A stretch of DNA of 64,000 bases. It comes from Sporisorium sorghi (Eukaryota; Basidiomycota; Ustilaginomycetes; Ustilaginales; Ustilaginaceae). A program made the position numbers and the translations under genes. The notes beneath the pieces are model-generated. The model worked only from the letters and a program-made list of their open reading frames with translations, was not told where the DNA came from and made no database searches. The stretch spans positions 62,001 to 126,000 of the forward strand of contig JALCCG010000017.1 of assembly GCA_023212695.1 (NCBI GenBank). Reading direction: 5' to 3'. Below are positions 54,436 through 63,913 of this stretch, piece by piece (within the stretch, counting starts at the first letter, position 1; each line of letters opens with the position of its first letter).

Positions 54436-55123
54436 CATCATCGCGCAGAGAACCAGAAAGGGAAATATAGAAGTTGTAGTTTTTTTGTTTTGTTTTTTTT
54501 TTTTTTTTGTTTTTTTTGTTTTTTTGTTTTTTCCCATTTTTGGCATTTCTGCATGCCTGCCTTGCTCGCGAGGAAAAGGCTGCTCCGCATCGGTGCAGTG
54601 TGGTCAGTGCGCGCTCTGATGTAAACGCGTCCAGTAAAGCGCTCAGACCAGCCTGCTGATTTTTTTTTCGCCGGTCATGCCAAATTTGGCACTGCGGGGC
54701 CATGCAACTTTTGCCTCCAAGAGTGTGGAAAATGAACCGCCAAAGTGTCGCGTTTCGCTGTGGCGGTCAGTGGGCAAGGGATTTCTTCGCGTCCGGGGCG
54801 GTGCGACGGCGTAGAGTGTGTTTGCTGTGAGGGAGTTGCGACCTGCATACTGGCTGCCCGCCCGTTTTGGGAAAGTGAGAGCCGTGCTCCTCCACCCCAG
54901 CAGCCGCTCTGGTGCCGTTGGTCGCCGGCACCTCTCTTGAACCCTTCTCGACCCTCCATCCTTGTACTTTCCCCATCAACCACCATCTAACTACAAGCAT
55001 CGCCGTATACACGAGCAACCACCTCTCGCTCTATAAAAATCCCCCTCCGCTTGCATCCACAGATTCCAGCCCACCCGCCTCCCACCTTTGTCCCTTCGAA
55101 CATCCACACTTTCGTGCACAACA
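53350..55123. other. Intergenic region with minisatellite, CAG and T-rich repeats
   Basis: 1.77 kb with no supported gene. It includes the 14-bp degenerate minisatellite (53737-53949), a (CAG)n run at about 54405-54434, and a T-rich block with G interruptions at about 54480-54540. The last 200 bp are C/T- and A-rich with TATAAA at about 55031, a good core-promoter candidate for the acidic protein gene. Confidence 0.45.
53737..53949. repeat. Degenerate 14-bp minisatellite (about 15 units)
   Basis: Units of 12-15 bp follow a TTTCGAGACCAGTC-like pattern: TTTCGAGATTAGTC, TTTCGAGAGCGGTC, TCTCGAGAGAAGAC, TTTCGAGACAAGCC, CGTCGAGCAGGTC, CGTCGAGACCAGTC, TTTGCAGACCAGTC, GTTCGACACGAGCC and others, one after another. 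The shared core is TCGAGA...GTC. The period is not a multiple of three and no frame keeps a peptide repeat, so it is non-coding. Confidence 0.75.
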
Positions 55124-55786
55124 ATGACCGACGCAGCCGCCAAGACGAACGCCTCCGAAGCGAACGGGATCGAGGAATCGGTCAAGGACAACAAGCGCGA
55201 CGCCGCCAAGGTGTCCGAGAAGGACGCCGCTGAAGAGCTCGCCGACGAGGACGAGGAGGACGAGGAGGACGAAGACTTTGTAAGCACGCCATCTTTACCT
55301 CAGGAATCTGGTTGAGTAGAACTTACTGACGAAAGCATCTACTGTGTGAATGTGCGATTTGGGCTGTGCTGTGCAGGAGGAAGACGAGGAGGACGACGAG
55401 GAGGGCGACTACGAGGAGGACGACGATGAGGCGGCGGCGGCAGGCGTTGATGACGAGGACGAGGACGACGCTGCGGTCGTAGAGGGCGACGACGACGAGG
55501 TTGACGAAGATGCCGAGGAGGAGGCGCCGCAAGAGTAAGTTTCTCCTTTCCCACCCATTCCCCCTTCCATCCGTATAGCTAAACTCACCCTCACCCCGTT
55601 CCGCTTTTCTCCTGCAACGCGCTTGCGACACACAGGGAGGACGAAGAAGCCGCCGACGACGACGACGACGAGGAAGCCGCCGAAGAAGACGAGGAAGACG
55701 ACGACGAAACCGCCGCAGGAAGCAAGAGGAAAGCCGACGACGAGGGCAACGACGAGGACAGCAAAGCGGCCAAGACCGACGACTGA
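55124..55786 (+). CDS. Highly acidic prothymosin-alpha-like nuclear protein (three exons)
   Basis: Exons 55124-55279, 55377-55534 and 55636-55786 (introns 97 and 101 nt, GTAAGC/CAG and GTAAGT/CAG) give 154 aa. The start MTDAAAKTNASE is followed by a mixed Lys/Glu helix (about 13-35), then about 95 residues that are mostly Asp and Glu with a single Tyr and few Ala/Gly. The end is GSKRKADDEGNDEDSKAAKTDD, a bipartite basic signal in acidic context. Order and composition closely mirror animal prothymosin alpha (MSDAA start, acidic centre, GKR...KKQKT tail), which binds linker histone H1. Fungal alternatives are acidic histone chaperones such as Chz1; I see no clear CHZ motif. Convergence on low complexity is possible. 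Convergent with LAS1. Confidence 0.75.
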
Positions 55787-56179
55787 ACTTTGCCCTCTAT
55801 CACCTTCCCGCAACCACACCTCCTTTCTTGCGAGACTTGGCCATGCTCCATTCGTTATTGCTCGCTACATCTGTATTGCTTTTCATCTCGACGCCTTGGG
55901 TGCGAAACATTCACCCGCGTGCTCAGCTTGTCTTTCTCGGTTGTGAGGCGGGGTTCTCTTGTTCGTGGACCGAGTTCTCTCGTTTGTGAGGGCGAGGGTT
56001 CTCTTGTGTGAGTACGGGCGCCAGGCAGCGGACGGCGCTCTGTGAGGCTGGCCGGGTGATGTTCTCCGCAGACTTGCTTTGCTCGCACACCCAACGATCA
56101 CTCTTCGAATGCTATTGATACAGGTTGCACAAACAGTACGAATTGAGTACGGCGTGTCCACAGTCGAGCTGCTGTTGTC
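55787..56179. terminator. Convergent 3' region of the acidic protein gene and LAS1
   Basis: 393 bp between facing stop codons. GTTCTCT-type short repeats recur at about 55944-56006 (GGGTTCTCTTGTT..., GAGTTCTCTCGTT..., GGGTTCTCTTGTG...). I see no gene. Confidence 0.35.
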
Positions 56180-58159
56180 CTAGATGACCATCAGGTTGGG
56201 AATCTTGCCATCGAGGCATCCGAACGGCGTCGGCTTCCACTCTGCGCTTGCCAGCCTCCATCCCGTAGGCATGTTGGACTCTACCCCGCCATCACCGCTC
56301 TCCGGTACGACGTCAGTAGCCGGCCTCGCAGAATCCCCATCCTCGCCATCTTCCTGCGCTTGCTGCTCGCCACCATCCTGCTGCACCGCCACCGCCGCCG
56401 CCTCCATCTCGGCCAACCGCCTCTGCATAACCTCCAAGTGCGACTCGAACCCGGACTTGTCCTCCTCCCCCTCCTCCTCCTCCTCTGCCCTACTCTCGAT
56501 CGCATCCACCCCGCCCTGAGCAGCAACGAAACCCGCCACCCGCAACACAGCCACCAACGGCCCAACCCTCGCCCGCAACTCGGCGTTCCGCTCGCACAGG
56601 AACTCCAACACCGACACAGACCTCGTCGAGCGTACACCGAGACACATCGCGACCACCTCGGTGTCCGTGATGAGCGTTGTGGGCGGCGGTCTCATTGTCG
56701 CCACAGTGCCGGTGTTTGATGCGGGAGGGACGGTGGTGACGAGGTACCGGATCCAGGCTTCGGCTGTGGTGCGGTAGCTGGCGCTGACGTGTGCGGACGG
56801 TTTCCACGTTTGGCTGCTTGGATCGTCGTCGTCGTCGTCCTGCTCTGCCGAGATAGCTTCGTCGTGACTCGGCTCGTGAATGACAGCATCGACGAGCTCC
56901 TCCACCAAAATCTGCCCAAAGATCGGCCCAAATGTATCGCGCAAATATCCCAGCAACGGCGACCACGTCGCCACAAGTTCGGCGGGCAGCACGACCGCCT
57001 CGCCCCTCGCGTCCCCCGACACCCGCTTGCGCCTCCCCAGCGGCACCAGCCCGCCCGGCCTTACGATCTCATCCACCAACACCGCCAGCGCCGCCCTTGT
57101 GCACTCGTCCACCTCGTCCGGATCCATCACCACCGCGCCCCTCGTCTCGTCATCCTTGCCCTGAGTGCGCGTCTCGATCAGCTGCGCCGTGTAGCCCGGC
57201 TCCAAAGTGCGGAGACGCTGCACACACCCAGCCAGCTGCTTGTACAGCCTGCGGAAGTCGTCTTTCGACTTGTTGGCGAGGCTGCGATCGCGTGTCACTT
57301 TCTTGGCGAGCTCGCGGTACGATTTGAGTGCGAGGCGGAGGTCGGAGAGGGTTTTGCGGCGGTCCTTGGTTCGTGTTGCTGCTTGTTGCTCTGCTTCGGC
57401 GATGCTGGCAGAGGCGGAAATGTTGCTAGTCGAGGGTGCACCGTTGGCCTGGACAGCGGCGGCGGAGGAAGATTCGGGCCGGTCGACGTCCATCGCCTCG
57501 CCATCGTTCTGCGCGCGGTCGTGCGTGACGTGACTCGCACTCGGACCCTCAAACAGCTGCGGCACCCAAAAGTGACGGTGCAGCCACGCAAGCGCAGCTC
57601 CAGCCGCCTGCCTACAAACCCCGATACTCGGCAACTCTTCGTGCGTAGCCGCATGTCGAATCTCGACAAACCACTGCGGCAGCCCAATCCTCGCAGCAAT
57701 CGCCGCGATCGACTGCGCGAACCCTCCTGTCTGATGCGAGTCCACCACGCTGTTCACAAACCGAGTCAGCGCCAGACTGTAGTTAAGCCTGACGCCCAGC
57801 TCGGCGCCTCCTCCCATCTGCTCGAGCGCATAGCGCGGCGACGACGCCGAAGCCTCGCCCAGCGCGGAAGCGGCGATCTGCTGCATGGTCTCATCGAGGA
57901 TGACGCTCTGAACGAGCAGGGCGGTGGTCTCGACGGCAAAAGGGCATGCGGAGCGGTTGATCCACAGCTGGACGGTCGAGAGCGCATGGTGGCGCTCGAC
58001 GGCGCTAAAGGGGCGGTGTGGGTCCAAATAGAGGTTGCGGTAGACGGCGAGCAGGTCGGCGTGGCGCGAGTGAAGGAAGGGTGAGCGCTTGGGTGGTTTC
58101 ATTGTGTGAAGATGTGAGTGATGGTGGTAGTGCGTTATAGATGGTTGTTGTGCGGCCAT
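56180..58159 (-). CDS. LAS1: Las1-type pre-rRNA (ITS2) endoribonuclease
   Basis: 659 aa from the ATG at 58159. The Las1 HEPN-like domain occupies the N-terminal 200 residues. The catalytic RxxxxH motif is RHAATH (about residues 167-172) in IGLPQWFVEIRHAATHEELPS, and LAWLHRHFW follows, as in the family. Las1 with Grc3 cuts ITS2 at site C2 in 60S maturation. The C-terminal part has Asp-rich and Glu-rich stretches, and the final WRLASAEWKPTPFGCLDG block is the family's short C-terminal motif contacting Grc3. The longer open frame from 58240 starts with Phe-rich sequence in an A/T tract and is rejected. Yeast Las1 is 502 aa. Divergent from the J-protein gene. Confidence 0.9.
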   Translation of the reverse strand: MAAQQPSITHYHHHSHLHTMKPPKRSPFLHSRHADLLAVYRNLYLDPHRPFSAVERHHALSTVQLWINRSACPFAVETTALLVQSVILDETMQQIAASALGEASASSPRYALEQMGGGAELGVRLNYSLALTRFVNSVVDSHQTGGFAQSIAAIAARIGLPQWFVEIRHAATHEELPSIGVCRQAAGAALAWLHRHFWVPQLFEGPSASHVTHDRAQNDGEAMDVDRPESSSAAAVQANGAPSTSNISASASIAEAEQQAATRTKDRRKTLSDLRLALKSYRELAKKVTRDRSLANKSKDDFRRLYKQLAGCVQRLRTLEPGYTAQLIETRTQGKDDETRGAVVMDPDEVDECTRAALAVLVDEIVRPGGLVPLGRRKRVSGDARGEAVVLPAELVATWSPLLGYLRDTFGPIFGQILVEELVDAVIHEPSHDEAISAEQDDDDDDPSSQTWKPSAHVSASYRTTAEAWIRYLVTTVPPASNTGTVATMRPPPTTLITDTEVVAMCLGVRSTRSVSVLEFLCERNAELRARVGPLVAVLRVAGFVAAQGGVDAIESRAEEEEEGEEDKSGFESHLEVMQRRLAEMEAAAVAVQQDGGEQQAQEDGEDGDSARPATDVVPESGDGGVESNMPTGWRLASAEWKPTPFGCLDGKIPNLMVI

Positions 58160-58355
58160 TGTCGAGGCCTGTTTTGGAAGCTTCTGAAGGGGAAAAAAAT
58201 AAAATAAAATAAAATAGAATAAAAATCGCAATTTTGACACTTCCGCAATCCGAAGAAAAATTTGACTGGCTTAGTTATCACGCACGCTCACCCAGTCGAG
58301 ACTCGTGCAACGCCTGCAGACTCAGCAACTCTCGGCACTCACGCGACAACAACAA

Positions 58356-58396
<41 letters not shown>

Positions 58397-58478
58397 CACC
58401 TTGCCCTTGACAGCATCGTCGTTCCCCAACAACAACACTCTTCTCCACCATCCCCCTGCCAGTGGCAATTCTCCCATC
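58160..58478. promoter_or_regulatory. Bidirectional promoter LAS1 / J-protein with A38 and A/T repeats
   Basis: 319 bp between divergent start codons. It contains (AAAAT)n-like sequence at about 58193-58226, about 35 bp before the LAS1 ATG (T-rich on its coding strand), and an A38 run at 58356-58393, about 85 bp before the J-protein ATG. Confidence 0.5.
58356..58393 (+). repeat. Poly(A) homopolymer, 38 nt
   Basis: An uninterrupted A38 in the leader/core promoter of the J-protein gene. The longest open frame through it would encode a Lys run, but the real start is downstream at 58479. Confidence 0.9.
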
Positions 58479-59990
58479 ATGTCGTCGCTCAACCTCTCCT
58501 CTCGACCCAAACAACCCTACGTCTCCGTCTCGTGCCCCTACACAGCATGCCGCGCATCCATCGAATACCTCCCGCCATCCACCTCTGACCTCGCCGCCCT
58601 CCCTTCCCAGGAAACATCCTTCACCGTCACATGCTGCAGCTGCAACAAGCAGTTCGAGCCCGCTGGCGCCACCAAGCTCGTACGCGAAGCGCGCAAATCC
58701 GGCGGCAGAGACGTGGCGCGCAAACGGCGCATCGGCACGGACGACAATCCGCTCGACATGGCGTATTACGACATCCTCGGCGTTCCTGCCAGCGCGACGA
58801 TCGACGAGATCAAAAAAGCGTATCGCAAGCTCGCGATCAAGTTGCATCCGGACAAGAACCCGAACGATCCGGAGGTGGAGGAGAAGTTCAAAGCGCTGGC
58901 GACGGCGTACCATGTGTTGTCGGATGCGGAGCTTAGGCATAAGTACAACGAGTTTGGGGCGAGCACGCCCGGGTTGACGCCCGAGGACGGGTTTGTGGAT
59001 CCGGAGGAGGTGTTCGGGTCGCTCTTCGGCGGGGAGCGGTTCGCGGATATCATCGGGACGATTTCGATTGGCAAGGATATGAAGGAGGCGCTGCAGCAGG
59101 ATTCGGACGACTTGGAGCGCCAGGCCAACGGCGACGACGCCGCCGCTACCAACGGAGAACCAGGCGCCGACTCCGCATCCTCCTCCTCAACAAAACCCAC
59201 CCTAACACCAGAACAGAAAGCAGCCAAAGAAGAAAAGGAACGCAAACAAGCCGCCGAGCGCGAGAAACAGCGCCAGGAACGCGTCGCCAAACTCGTCGAC
59301 AAACTCATCCGCAAACTCAGCATCTACACGGAAAGCGTGCGCAACGCCAACGACCCCATCCTCGAAAAAGAAGTCGAAAAGAGCTTCCGCGAAATCACCC
59401 GCTTGGAGGCCGAGGAGCTCAAGCACGAGTCGTACGGCGTCGAGCTGCTCAACGCCGTCGGCTTTGTGTATTCGGCCAAGAGCAAGCACTATTTGGCCAG
59501 CACGGGGTTTTTGGGTTCGTTCGGAGGCGTGTTCCACTCGGCGGCGTCGAGTATACACGTGGTAAGGGAGACGGTCTCGACGGTAAGGGCGGCGTTGGAG
59601 CTGAAGAATGTGTTCGAGGAGCTGGCTAAGGCCGAAGAGTCGGGCATTACGGTGGAGCGGAAGCGGGAGTTGGAGGAGCAGGCGGCCGAGAAGGGGATGC
59701 GCGCGCTCTTCAAGGGCGCCAAGTTGGAGGTCGAGAGCGTGATCAGGGAGGTGAGCGAGGCGGTGCTGTATGATTCGGGGATCGGCAAGGAGACGCAGCG
59801 GCTGAGGGCGCAGGCATTGGGCATTGTGGGTGAGATCTATATGGGTGTTAAGAAGGATAAGGAGGAGGCAGGGGCGGCAGGGGCAGCGGAGGCGAACGAG
59901 GATTTCGTCAAGGTCGATACCAAGGCGTCCAAGGAGCGCGATCGGAAGTCGCAAGGTGCTCAGCAGGCGTCGCCGCCGCAGCCGTGGTGA
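58479..59990 (+). CDS. Caj1/Djp1-type J-domain co-chaperone with N-terminal Cys-rich module
   Basis: 503 aa. A J domain at about residues 93-160 ([24 protein letters not shown]) has the Hsp70-activating HPD at 123-125. The G/F-like linker and DnaJ-X region (about 240-460; [44 protein letters not shown]) match yeast Caj1 and Djp1, which act in protein delivery to ER, mitochondria or peroxisomes. Before the J domain, residues 15-60 hold five Cys in [10 protein letters not shown] ... [10 protein letters not shown], a CX4C...CX2C arrangement that looks like a zinc ribbon not found in Caj1. The C-terminus is Ala/Glu/Lys-rich. Start at 58479; an earlier in-frame start at 58305 includes the poly-Lys from the A38 tract. 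Confidence 0.92.
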   Translation: MSSLNLSSRPKQPYVSVSCPYTACRASIEYLPPSTSDLAALPSQETSFTVTCCSCNKQFEPAGATKLVREARKSGGRDVARKRRIGTDDNPLDMAYYDILGVPASATIDEIKKAYRKLAIKLHPDKNPNDPEVEEKFKALATAYHVLSDAELRHKYNEFGASTPGLTPEDGFVDPEEVFGSLFGGERFADIIGTISIGKDMKEALQQDSDDLERQANGDDAAATNGEPGADSASSSSTKPTLTPEQKAAKEEKERKQAAEREKQRQERVAKLVDKLIRKLSIYTESVRNANDPILEKEVEKSFREITRLEAEELKHESYGVELLNAVGFVYSAKSKHYLASTGFLGSFGGVFHSAASSIHVVRETVSTVRAALELKNVFEELAKAEESGITVERKRELEEQAAEKGMRALFKGAKLEVESVIREVSEAVLYDSGIGKETQRLRAQALGIVGEIYMGVKKDKEEAGAAGAAEANEDFVKVDTKASKERDRKSQGAQQASPPQPW

Positions 59991-60159
59991 TTGGGGGGGG
60001 GCGGGGCGATTTTGTTTATATACCACTCTTGCATCGACGGACAAGCTCTGTTGCGTGCAACATCAGGCATGGAATCGTTCGGCGTGGATAGAGCTGCGAT
60101 GAGCAATGTGAATGTATCGTGTTGCGCGGCTGCTCAACAGTGAAGTCCGGCACTGAACG

Positions 60160-62316
60160 CTAGGCAACAGGCGGAGTGCTCCAGCGATGCACAGTCCTCG
60201 GCCGGATCCTCAACGAGCTCGGCGGTGCCGGACTCGCTCTCGCTGTAGCTGACTCCACCACGTCGTCCACCGTGTCACCACTTGCACTCTGCACATGATT
60301 GTCACCACTGGCAGCCATGGCACCAGCGATCGCCCTCTGCAACGTCGCATAATCCACGCCTCCCTCCGGCATCTCCACTTTTCCTTCCTGCTGCAACACC
60401 TGCGTCCGCGACGGCATCAGCTCGTAAAACAGCATATACGGATTCTCCTGCTTGACCTGCTGAATCGTCGCCCGCGTAACGCTCTCATCCGAGATGCGCA
60501 ACCAGCCATCCTCCCCACCTGCCTCGTTGACCCCATCATACCCCGCCGCCGCCTCCGAAACACGCTTGAACGCAATATAGTGCCCGAACGAGTGCGAGCC
60601 GTAGTGCACCACAATCGCAGCCAAACGGTACACCGATTCGGCCCTCCCTTCGCCCCCGGCTTCACGCGCACTCGATAAAGTGCTCGAATTCATCGCTCGC
60701 CGCCCGTCCAGCGAGATGCTGCCCTGCAGCGTGAAGTCGGCCAGGTCGAGGTATTCGGGGAACAGCACGTGGCGGTTGTTCTTGGCGGGCGCCCAGGAGG
60801 ACGCCGAGTACGAAGAGCGGTTGAGGTGCAGCGCCAGGATGCGCGGTGGTCGCGAGATCATGATCTGTTTGGTGGACAGCCGGCTGATGGTTTTCTTGAG
60901 CGGGACGTTGTTGAGCACATTGTGCCAGGGCGAAGCGGCGTCATCGCTGGCCTGTCGCAGTTCGTCTTCCGACAGACCCGACTGCAGGATGCGCTGCAGC
61001 TTGGCTTCTTTCGACCGGAGTTGCGCAAGTCGTTTCTTCTTGGCTGGCGTCAAGCTGCTGCTGTTGCTGCTGTTTGTAGATGTATATGCTGCGTCGCCAT
61101 TGACAGCGGCGGCAGATCCGTTCTGCTTGACAGCTGCTGCGGGAGTCGGAGCCTTGGCTGCAAGGTCTGCCTGGATTGAGTGGAGCGTGTTGCGCAGGGT
61201 GCAGTTCCAGCAGATCCAGTCCACCTGTTCCAAGTCGGACCACAGCGCGAGACACTCTTGGAGCGAGCAGGCCGAGGTGCCGGTGATTTCCGAGGTGCGC
61301 GTTCGCACGTTGAACGCGGGCACTGAGAGTGATATCTCGGAAGTGGAAAAGTGGCGGATGGCTTCGCAGTAGCCGCAGTCGAGGCAGATGGTGCGCTGCG
61401 CCAAGAGCGCGTCGAACGGCGAGATCATCAGCGTATCGTCGCTGCTTGTGGTTGGCACATCTGTCGAGGCAGTCGAGCCGTCGTCTGGCGCCATGCCAAG
61501 AATGTGCAATGCATTCGACGTGCCGTTGAGCGTATTTTTGTTTTGAGCGTGTGCTGGATCTGCGTAGACACCCCTGCCACTCCAAGAGAGCGAAGGAGCC
61601 ATGAGCGCTCGAAGCCCAGCCTGCTCCGTGTCGAGCGCACTACAACGTTCATGCTGGATCGCTTTCGCCTCGGAATCGACCGCCTCGTTGAGAAGTGCAA
61701 ACAGCTCGTGGGCATCCTGTTGCTGGTGAGCACCCACCAAGCTCCTTATTGACGAAGAGGGCAGGTTCTGAAGTGCACGCACCAACTGCACGGGGTTGAT
61801 GGCGGCATTGCGGTCTGCTGGAGTAGCGAGCTCCTCAATGAGCTCGAGCAATGCATCGATGACGGGAGTGGGCGTATCCCAACGTTCTGCTTGCTGCACG
61901 AGAAAGTAGAGGTACTTGCGGTAGAGCGAGAGAGATGAGATGGATTGTAGGGTGGAGTTGAAGAAGCACGTGTTGCCTGTATTGCGAAGGCCCTTGTATC
62001 TCGGATTGGACAAGCGTGCTCTTGATACTGAAGATGCTCGCGATGAAGAGGTGGAACCAGCTGAGCGAGCTCTCCGTAATGATTGCGGTTTGTCGGAGCC
62101 AGATGCGGGAGGGGTATATGGATGGAGGCGCGATGCAGCTTGCAAGCCTGGTTTGAGCATGTCGTTATAGGCGGCCAAGGCGATCAGCACGATAATGACG
62201 GTGGCGAGCACGAGCAGAGCCTGGACAGGGATGGTTGCTGGAAAGGGAAGCACGCCCAACAGTGGATAGGCTGGCCTAGCCGCAGGTTTGACGAGCACAA
62301 AGCGGTAGCTTCCCAT
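60160..62316 (-). CDS. UBP1: Membrane-anchored ubiquitin-specific protease (Ubp1/USP30-like)
   Basis: 718 aa. Residues about 31-50 (VQALLVLATVIIVLIALAAY) form one membrane anchor near the N-terminus, as in yeast Ubp1 (ER) and human USP30 (outer mitochondrial membrane). The Cys box GLRNTGNTCFFNSTLQS has the nucleophile Cys117; the QQDAHELFALL block follows. Two zinc-ligand pairs, CLDCGYC and WICWNC, are seen. The His box VHYGSHSFGHYIAFKR has His579. Catalytic residues are intact. It should remove ubiquitin from proteins at an organelle surface. Which organelle is not decidable from sequence. Single exon; convergent with the J-protein gene (169 bp). Confidence 0.92.
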   Translation of the reverse strand: MGSYRFVLVKPAARPAYPLLGVLPFPATIPVQALLVLATVIIVLIALAAYNDMLKPGLQAASRLHPYTPPASGSDKPQSLRRARSAGSTSSSRASSVSRARLSNPRYKGLRNTGNTCFFNSTLQSISSLSLYRKYLYFLVQQAERWDTPTPVIDALLELIEELATPADRNAAINPVQLVRALQNLPSSSIRSLVGAHQQQDAHELFALLNEAVDSEAKAIQHERCSALDTEQAGLRALMAPSLSWSGRGVYADPAHAQNKNTLNGTSNALHILGMAPDDGSTASTDVPTTSSDDTLMISPFDALLAQRTICLDCGYCEAIRHFSTSEISLSVPAFNVRTRTSEITGTSACSLQECLALWSDLEQVDWICWNCTLRNTLHSIQADLAAKAPTPAAAVKQNGSAAAVNGDAAYTSTNSSNSSSLTPAKKKRLAQLRSKEAKLQRILQSGLSEDELRQASDDAASPWHNVLNNVPLKKTISRLSTKQIMISRPPRILALHLNRSSYSASSWAPAKNNRHVLFPEYLDLADFTLQGSISLDGRRAMNSSTLSSAREAGGEGRAESVYRLAAIVVHYGSHSFGHYIAFKRVSEAAAGYDGVNEAGGEDGWLRISDESVTRATIQQVKQENPYMLFYELMPSRTQVLQQEGKVEMPEGGVDYATLQRAIAGAMAASGDNHVQSASGDTVDDVVESATARASPAPPSSLRIRPRTVHRWSTPPVA

Positions 62317-62977
62317 TCCTGACTTGCGCGCGTATCCGAAAAAAAAAAAAAAAAAAAGAGAGACGAGCAGCAGCAGCGAGCAAGAAAGCTTTTCAGGACA
62401 GTGAGGCCCGGTGTTGAGGCCAAAGGGCGGTAGATGGCTTCATGAGCTCGATGCTGCTGAGTCGACTGATTGCTTGAGACCGTGTGAACCAGGAGTCGGA
62501 AGTGCCGTCGTTGATGTGGTGAGAAGCGTCTCGGCGGATCCGATGGCGCACTTGAGCGGCAAATTCGTATACGACGGCGATGACAATGAGGTGATTGAAG
62601 ATGGATGCATACAGCGAAGAAACATGCCAGAGCGACGAGATGGAAGTCAGGGTCTTCTTTGTTGCTGTTGCTCAGCTCGAAGGTCGTGGGTGTCGTCACT
62701 TTCGCTCTTTTTTTTTTTCCTTTTTTTTGTCTCCGTCCGGATTTTTGGTTGACACCTCCACAAGCTGGCGACCAACGTGAACGCTTTGATCCACCGACAA
62801 GCTGTCACGCTGTGTTCTTCTAGCAGACAGGGTCGTAAAAAGAAGCCTCGTCGCGGTTCCAGCCAGTGAATCTCGGGTGCTTCCGATGCTTTGAAGTTGT
62901 TTGCTCGGGAGCTCTTTCAGGATCTAGACAAATGCGGATCCTGCCTGGTGGCTGATTCCGAGCACTCTTGTAGCCGG

Positions 62978-63024
<47 letters not shown>

Positions 63025-63873
63025 CCTCTACAAAGGAGCACCCACAAGCCAACCGGGATCGTCTCGGTGGCAGATGCGATGAGCGGGTCCGATTGCATCG
63101 AGAGCCCTACTTGCCACGTTACGAGCCAGGGTCGAGTTGCGTATGCAAGGCCCCATCAAGATCACGACGTGCGACGTCGTCATTGCTTGCCGAGCGTGAT
63201 CAAGTGCTCGCACGGCCTCGAGGCGTACACCAAGGCGCCGGCTATCACCGAATCGAATGGACAAAACCACGTTTGAACGCTGATGAGGACGATGCCCACG
63301 CTGCCGAACCGAGAGCACCTGAGCGTCAGTCACCCAAGGAGCGGTACAGGGTTGCAAGCGCTTTTCAATTCAAAAAAGTGGACTTCGAGCCGCGGGTCAT
63401 TTTGAAGCATCAACTACAAATGCTTGAGTGCCCGCCAAAAGCAGCTCAAGTCTTGAATTCAAAGGCCTTTGTATGGTGGACTACAAATTTGCTGCAGGGT
63501 GACCTTTATTTTTATTTTTATTTTTGAAGCGGGCGCTGGTACTGCGATGACGGGCTTTCAACCTCGATTGATCCAATGAGATGAGATGCTGCTGTAAGTG
63601 ACTGTGACACAGAAAAGAGACCGACCGTCGAAGCGCCTTCCTCTCTCAGGGCGGTGCAGAGCTTGATTCCAAAGCGTCGCTGTGTGGGCCTCGACCTTCG
63701 AGTTGAGCGTTGCTTGCTGCTGCTGCTGCGACTGTCGCCCTGAACCGCACTTTCTGTACCTCGACTGCACAGCACAGCACGCAGTGAGTCCTAAATTGGG
63801 TTGTCATTCGAAAAGGCTGGCTGGCTGGCTAGTCACGTCGTGAACGACAACGCCGCTGCCGCCTCGCGCCTGT

Positions 63874-63907
<34 letters not shown>

Positions 63908-63913
63908 CGAAAA
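62317..63913. other. Intergenic region upstream of the ubiquitin protease, with T46 and CTG repeats
   Basis: 1.6 kb with no supported gene. It has an A19 run at 62339-62357 immediately before the protease ATG, T-rich blocks near 62708-62728, a T46 run at 62979-63024, (TTTTTA)n at about 63505-63525, and a (CTG)n run at about 63873-63902. The open frames in it are short and compositionally random. Confidence 0.4.
62979..63024 (+). repeat. Poly(T) homopolymer, 46 nt
   Basis: An uninterrupted T46 tract in non-coding sequence, about 660 bp from the nearest gene start. Confidence 0.9.
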
